Positions 59,774 through 64,000 of a DNA stretch of 64,000 nucleotides are shown here, one piece after another. Each line of letters begins with the position of its first letter. Within the stretch, counting starts at the first letter, position 1. The notes under the pieces are model-generated. The model worked only from the letters and a program-made list of their open reading frames with translations, was not told where the DNA came from and did no database searches. The position numbers and the translations under genes are program-made. Origin of the DNA: an uncultured Anaerolineae bacterium. GTDB taxonomy: Bacteria > Chloroflexota > Anaerolineae > Aggregatilineales > Phototrophicaceae. The stretch covers positions 1-64,000 of the forward strand of contig CALKJO010000013.1 in NCBI GenBank assembly GCA_937995825.1, in the 5' to 3' direction.

Positions 59774-62026
59774 GACAATTGCCAGATGGTCGTCCCCATC
59801 GTCAGTGTCCGGCTCATCCGGTTCTGGTGTTTTGATCACGCCGAAATCGGGCAGTTCCTGCGGCGGGTTGGCTTGCAGCGCCGCCCGCCCTAATTCGGTG
59901 ATGCGCCACTGGTTGCCGTCCGCGCGCACAGCTTCGAACGCCGCCAGCATGTTCAAACGCAGCGGCACGTCAAAGCCAGCGCCTGCGCTGCCAAACAACA
60001 GCTTCTGCAGCCTGGGGATTTCAGCGCTCCCCAACCGATCCAGCGCCGCCAACAGCTCCGGCATCTTCTGAATCCGTCGGCACACGTGATTGAGACCGTG
60101 CACACACACTTCCGCCAGTTTCCATGTCGGTGGAATGCTCAGCCGGATTGGCTCGCGTGCCTGATGGGCAAACTGGATATAATCGTGCAGTCCGGCTGCG
60201 TACCAGGCGTCGAATGCGTCTTGAGGATCGCTCCAATCGCGACCGGCTCGCGCCAGCATCGCCTCGTAGAACTGCCTGATCGCGATTTCAGGCTGCGCCT
60301 GGACGAGCTGGCGCGCCATCATGATCGACTCCAGAAAGGCGCGGGGCGGCGCATGGACGGGCAGCAGCGGTGTGGGACAATGAGCCAAAATCGGTTCGCA
60401 TGAAGTTTCCTGCGCGCGGTTCTGCCACGCTGCCAGCGAGAATACGCCCCCACCCAGTAAGCGGAAGTCATCACTTTGGAACAGTGCCGCGTACACGCTC
60501 TCTTTTATGAAGTGCTGTTCTGGCGGCAGAAGCGCCAGCGCCCGCTGATGAACCTCGGCGTAGTGCAGGGGATGTCCAGCTTCGCTCAGCACCTGACTGA
60601 ACAGACGAACACGGCTTGCGCATCTGCGTTTTCGCGGCATTCTGCGCTCTCTTCGCGCAACTCGTTTCTTGACGCGCCGCTCGATCCAGCGGCGTTCCTT
60701 TTGGATCGCATCCGGCTGCAGCGCTTCGCGCCTGTCCAGATGATCAAGTACATTCATTAGGGGACGCCAAAGGTCGTTGATCGCTGTTTCGATCCGGTGA
60801 TCGGTTTCAAGGGATATGTCTTTGAAAGCATATTTTAACTGCCAATCTGTCATCTTACGGCGCGCTCTCGCTTCAATCTGGCGGACGCGCTCACGGGTCA
60901 CGCCGTAGAGCTGCCCGATCTCCTCCAGTGTCTTCGCCTCACCGTCTGCCAAGCCCGTTCGCAGACGCACGATTTTCCGCTCACGTTCAGAGAGCTGCTC
61001 AAGCCACCGATTGATTGTTTCCATCAGCAGGCGAAGTTCAAACTGCTCTTCAAAGCTTGTCTCATCGACTAAGAATTCAGCAAACACATCGAGGTCATAT
61101 GAGTAGTGGCGCGCGTCGGTCTTCCGCAGTCGTCTGAGCGCGATCGCCGCTTTGTGCGGATTGTTCACCGCCTTACTCGCGGTCGAGGGCTTCAGTCGTT
61201 CGAGGATCGCCTGATCGCAAGCGTAGGGATTCACCATGAGGGCATTTTCAAATTCACGTTCAATCTTCTTTAACTGCATGAGCCTTTCTGAAAGATGGAC
61301 AGGCAGTCGAATCGGACGTGATTGAGCGGCAATGGCGAGCAGAATCCGCTGCTGAATCCACTGCCCAGCATACTGCTGAAAATGCCCGCCTTCCTGTTCG
61401 ATAAATCGATCCGCCGCGCACTGCAGCCCGAAATACCCTTCCTGAACGAGATCAAGATAGGGTAAACCGCGTCCCAGGTACGACATTGCGGTTCGCAGCA
61501 CGTAGCGCAGCGTCCCTTCAATTAAACGACTTCGCGCCTGCTTGCGCTCATGGGCAACCAAGTGGAAGTGTTTGAGGATCGCTTGATCGGGCTGGCAAGT
61601 GAGCGCATCCGCGCGCAGTTCGGGTGGGAACAGCGCCAGCAGATAAAAGCAGCGCCAAGCCAAACGCTTATGCTGTTCATAGGACTCCTCATCACGCTCA
61701 GTTGGCTTCCCGATGCTCTGAGCCAACACCAGTGGGGTAATCATCTGCGGGTTGTCGAGGTATTCTTCGATCTGTGTGACGCACTCATTCGGCATCAGCG
61801 TAGGTTTGCCCTGCGCCTGACATTCTTCATTGAATCTGCTGATTGTCTTTCGAAGCGCAGCTTGAACACGGGAAAAGGTCAACTCAAAGCTTTTCGCGGC
61901 AAAAGTCAGCAGCAAACGCCCACGTTCAATCCGCCGTGTAAGTGGTAGGTATTCTTCACGTCCCGTGACCGGCTCAATGCAAGCTATATCTTTTAGCAAC
62001 AGTCCGATTAAATCTAGCTGTCTCAT
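59765..62026 (-). CDS. Large sigma-70-type factor fused to winged-helix (HARE-like) C-terminal domains
   Basis: The protein has 753 residues. The N-terminal 165 are helical. Sigma region 2 (about 170-255) reads LPYLDLVQEGYFGLQCAADRF, then YAGQWIQQRILLAIAAQSRPIRLPVHL. Region 4 (about 350-405) reads LSERERKIVRLRTGL, then TLEEIGQLYGVTRERVRQIEARARRKM. A basic linker (about 440-470) leads to a HARE-like winged helix (about 473-540: LFSQVLSEAGHPLHYAEVHQRAL, DDFRLLGGGVFSLAAW). A novel 210-residue tail ends with a second winged-helix-like segment (LNMLAAFEAVRADGNQWRITELGRAAL). The -35-reading helix is nearly standard, whereas the -10-reading segment has changes. G+C is lower than in the neighbours. 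Its regulon is unknown. Confidence 0.85.
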   Translation of the reverse strand: MRQLDLIGLLLKDIACIEPVTGREEYLPLTRRIERGRLLLTFAAKSFELTFSRVQAALRKTISRFNEECQAQGKPTLMPNECVTQIEEYLDNPQMITPLVLAQSIGKPTERDEESYEQHKRLAWRCFYLLALFPPELRADALTCQPDQAILKHFHLVAHERKQARSRLIEGTLRYVLRTAMSYLGRGLPYLDLVQEGYFGLQCAADRFIEQEGGHFQQYAGQWIQQRILLAIAAQSRPIRLPVHLSERLMQLKKIEREFENALMVNPYACDQAILERLKPSTASKAVNNPHKAAIALRRLRKTDARHYSYDLDVFAEFLVDETSFEEQFELRLLMETINRWLEQLSERERKIVRLRTGLADGEAKTLEEIGQLYGVTRERVRQIEARARRKMTDWQLKYAFKDISLETDHRIETAINDLWRPLMNVLDHLDRREALQPDAIQKERRWIERRVKKRVARRERRMPRKRRCASRVRLFSQVLSEAGHPLHYAEVHQRALALLPPEQHFIKESVYAALFQSDDFRLLGGGVFSLAAWQNRAQETSCEPILAHCPTPLLPVHAPPRAFLESIMMARQLVQAQPEIAIRQFYEAMLARAGRDWSDPQDAFDAWYAAGLHDYIQFAHQAREPIRLSIPPTWKLAEVCVHGLNHVCRRIQKMPELLAALDRLGSAEIPRLQKLLFGSAGAGFDVPLRLNMLAAFEAVRADGNQWRITELGRAALQANPPQELPDFGVIKTPEPDEPDTDDGDDHLAIVTL

Positions 62027-62117
62027 CGGCGAGCCATGTAAATGATGGGCAGAAGTTCGATCCCTTTGTTCAAGCCTGGATGTGAAAAGACATGCATTGG
62101 AACAAAAGGATTAGTCA

Positions 62118-62144
62118 AGAATATACCCCATACTAACTTGTCAA
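62118..62144 (-). promoter_or_regulatory. Possible promoter upstream of the sigma-factor gene
   Basis: On the minus strand a perfect TTGACA (62139-62144) is followed after a short 15-base spacer by TATTCT (62118-62123). The spacing is suboptimal. This A+T-rich 62027-62230 gap shows no gene. Confidence 0.3.
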
Positions 62145-62230
62145 CAAAACATTCAAGAGTGAGTTTGAACGGGCTGGACGCATTCTCACATTCTTGTGCA
62201 TTTTCCCGGTGGTGACATGAGCCATTGACG

Positions 62231-63322
62231 TTAGCAGTCCTCCGAGCCGCTCAATGCCAGCCAGACCGCCCGCGCCGCCGACTCCCAGGTGAAGCGGGCA
62301 GCGTCGGCGCGTCCACACTGGATAAGATCGGCGCGTTCAGCCGGAGTCAGCGCGTCCAGACGGCGCAGCCCATCCGCGATGGCGTCCGTGTCCAGCGGAT
62401 CGACGCGCAGCGCCGACTCGCCGCCCAGCTCCGCCAGGCTGGACGTGTTCGAACACAGCACAGGTGCGCCGCACCGCGCCGCCTCGATGACCGGAAAGCC
62501 GAAGCCCTCATACAGCGATGGCAAGACCAGCCCGACCGACCCGGCGTAGAGCGCGGCTTTGTCGGCGTCGTCGGCGTAGCCAGGCGCGATCACCCCGTCC
62601 CCCGCCGTCCACGCCGGCTCGAACAGCCAGCCGCGCCCGCCCACCAGCGCCAGCGCCGCTTTGCCGCCGTCCGCGCGATACCTCCGGTAGGCGTCGGTCA
62701 GGCGGGCGATGTTTTTACGCGGCTGAAGCGTCCCCAGAAACAGAAAGTAGCGCTCCGGCAGCCCGTATTTTGCGCGAACAGCGGCGATCTCCGCCGGCGG
62801 GACAGCGCGCTCCGGCATCGACACACCCGGATAGACCACGTGGATTTTGTCCGGCGGCGTGCCATACCAGCGGGTCAGATCGGCGGCGGTGGCGCGGCTG
62901 TCGGCAAAGACGACGGCGGCGCGCGCGGCGCTGAAGCGGGTGGTCATGTCCAGATACAGGCGGCTGAGCCTGGTATGCGCCCTTGGAAAGACTTTGTAGC
63001 CGAGATCATGCACCGTCACGGCGGCGCGCCCTGGAAAAACGAACGGCAGCGTGTGCGCTGGGACAAATGTCCAGTCCGGGCGATCCTGCCACAGCGCAGC
63101 GGCGAAGCGCACATGCGTCCAGGCGCGCCGAAATGGGATGACTCGCTGCGTCACTTCAGGATGGTCGGGGAACACATCCGGCGCAGGCGCATCCCGAAAA
63201 TACAGATCGATGCTGTGTCCCGGATTGGCGGCGATCAGGGCGCGGATCAGATCGCGGGCATAGGCTTCCGTGCCGGTAATGCGGGCGGCGGTCGTCCGGC
63301 TGGCGTCGATGGCGAGCCGCAT
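62231..63322 (-). CDS. Glycosyltransferase family 4
   Basis: The 363-residue GT-B protein starts MRLAIDASRTTAARITGTEAYARDLIRAL. The acceptor-side segment is AAVTVHDLGYKVFPRAH. The C-terminal half has YFLFLGTLQPRKNIARL and the nucleotide-sugar motif SLYEGFGFPVIEAARCGAPVLCSNTSSLAEL (E-x7-E). It transfers a sugar from a nucleotide donor to a growing glycan or lipid, retaining configuration. It may work with the membrane protein encoded 6 bases upstream on the same strand. The exact sugar cannot be read. Confidence 0.92.
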   Translation of the reverse strand: MRLAIDASRTTAARITGTEAYARDLIRALIAANPGHSIDLYFRDAPAPDVFPDHPEVTQRVIPFRRAWTHVRFAAALWQDRPDWTFVPAHTLPFVFPGRAAVTVHDLGYKVFPRAHTRLSRLYLDMTTRFSAARAAVVFADSRATAADLTRWYGTPPDKIHVVYPGVSMPERAVPPAEIAAVRAKYGLPERYFLFLGTLQPRKNIARLTDAYRRYRADGGKAALALVGGRGWLFEPAWTAGDGVIAPGYADDADKAALYAGSVGLVLPSLYEGFGFPVIEAARCGAPVLCSNTSSLAELGGESALRVDPLDTDAIADGLRRLDALTPAERADLIQCGRADAARFTWESAARAVWLALSGSEDC

Positions 63323-63328
63323 GGACGC

Positions 63329-64000
63329 CTATCGGCGGCGGGTGACAGCGGGCGCAGCGGCGATCAGCAGCAGCAGCGCGCCGACGACCGGAGCGAACGG
63401 CGCTGCTGCCGTCAGGATGTCAGCGGGGGCGAGTTCGAGGGTGAACGCCATGCCGACTCCGGCTGCCAGCGCCAGCAGCAGGGCGGGCGCGAAGACGCGG
63501 CGGTTGGTCGGGCGAGACATCAGCCCCGCGATGATGAGCGCCGCCGCGATCACAACCAGAAACAGAGGATAGGCGCGCGTCAGATCGAGTCCGCTGGGGA
63601 GCAGGGACGCGCCGATGAGCGCCGCCATCCCGATCAGCAGCAGCGCGACCACGACAGCGCCGCGGCTCCAGCGTCCTGAAGCCAGCCAGTATACCAGCAG
63701 GCTGACTGCGGCAATGCCGACTCCGAGACCGGCTAAGCCGGCTGGGGTGAACGTGAGCAGTTCGGGCGCAAAATCAGGGGGGAGCAAGCTGGAGAGCGCC
63801 CCGGTGTAGACCAGAGTCAGCCATGCGCCGACGATCATCAGCAGCAGCGCCGGCACGACCGAGGCCAGGCTGCCGCGCTGGAGCGCGCTCATCGGGGGCG
63901 TGGGGTAGCGCGGACGATAGACCGGCAGCGGCTTGGCGCGGCGCTCGGCTTCTTCCTCTGCCGCCTGCGACGCGATCAGATCGCGCAGTCCGGCGGCGTC
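63329..64000 (-). CDS. Polytopic membrane protein, N-terminus outside the window
   Basis: The frame is open from the right edge to TAG at 63329-63331, about 223 visible residues. The first 37 or so are hydrophilic and charged (AEEEAERRAKPLPVYRPRY). Five to six hydrophobic segments follow, ending in a short basic tail (TRRR). An in-frame ATG at 63892 exists, but the open frame and the coding-like sequence before it argue that the protein begins further right. No family is recognised. It precedes the glycosyltransferase gene by 6 bases and probably shares its transcript. Confidence 0.7.
   Translation of the reverse strand, partial: DAAGLRDLIASQAAEEEAERRAKPLPVYRPRYPTPPMSALQRGSLASVVPALLLMIVGAWLTLVYTGALSSLLPPDFAPELLTFTPAGLAGLGVGIAAVSLLVYWLASGRWSRGAVVVALLLIGMAALIGASLLPSGLDLTRAYPLFLVVIAAALIIAGLMSRPTNRRVFAPALLLALAAGVGMAFTLELAPADILTAAAPFAPVVGALLLLIAAAPAVTRRR

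Noticed and set aside
62225..63679. A 484-codon plus-strand frame over the glycosyltransferase
   Set aside because: The minus strand has a canonical GT4 protein; the plus frame has no recognisable domain.

Overview
The window is about 64 kb of high-G+C bacterial chromosome. Several traits point to an uncultured Chloroflexota, probably an Anaerolineae-like lineage: Thr/Pro-rich linkers on exported proteins, many ABC importers, a NAD synthetase split into two subunits, NifJ next to a dihydroorotate-dehydrogenase-like protein, GH127, and a very large sigma factor. This placement is inferred from gene content. No rRNA lies in the window.

Layout. 0-6.5 kb: the tail of an exported protein with a 42-bp tandem repeat, a MocR-type regulator, a probable type II restriction-modification pair, the two-subunit NAD synthetase, and a small membrane protein. 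6.7-17.6 kb: a myo-inositol locus. An IclR-family gene and iolC-iolB-iolD-iolE-iolG run rightward. An iolG-like dehydrogenase and a CUT2 sugar ABC importer run leftward. The divergent promoters share two matched TTGTTG-N9-CAACAA palindromes. 17.8-23.5 kb: an exported PDZ protein that looks like an inactivated metallopeptidase, RimO, a TrpC-like barrel lacking its catalytic lysine, and an exported SH3b protein. 23.7-27.0 kb: tRNA-Ser(CGA) followed by a decayed sugar operon. A LacI fragment is fused to a MalF fragment, a MalG-like gene has an internal deletion, and an intact GH127 gene follows. 27.4-34.1 kb: a DHOD-like protein and NifJ leftward, transketolase rightward.

34.3-41.8 kb: peptide-transporter ATPases (DppD/DppF type), then a BMP-type nucleoside/sugar importer whose first permease carries a large inserted domain. 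41.8-44.5 kb: an Mrr-like nuclease apparently inserted between two 22-bp direct repeats, a Uma2-family protein, MaoC and Maf. 44.5-47.5 kb (leftward): a polysaccharide ABC exporter and a UDP-glucose epimerase-like gene. 47.8-54.6 kb: a Clp ATPase and a 1466-residue Ser/Thr kinase with 22 TPRs arranged as seven 102-residue super-units. 54.8-58.6 kb: a peptide-binding protein and two permeases without ATPases, the complement of the pair at 34-36 kb. 58.7-64 kb (leftward): a methyltransferase, a sigma-70 factor fused to winged-helix domains, a GT4 glycosyltransferase, and a membrane protein running off the window.

The strongest leads for new biology are the inositol regulatory region, the sigma factor fusion, the domain-inserted permease, the Clp-kinase/TPR pair, and three proteins whose folds appear kept while catalytic or structural parts are lost.
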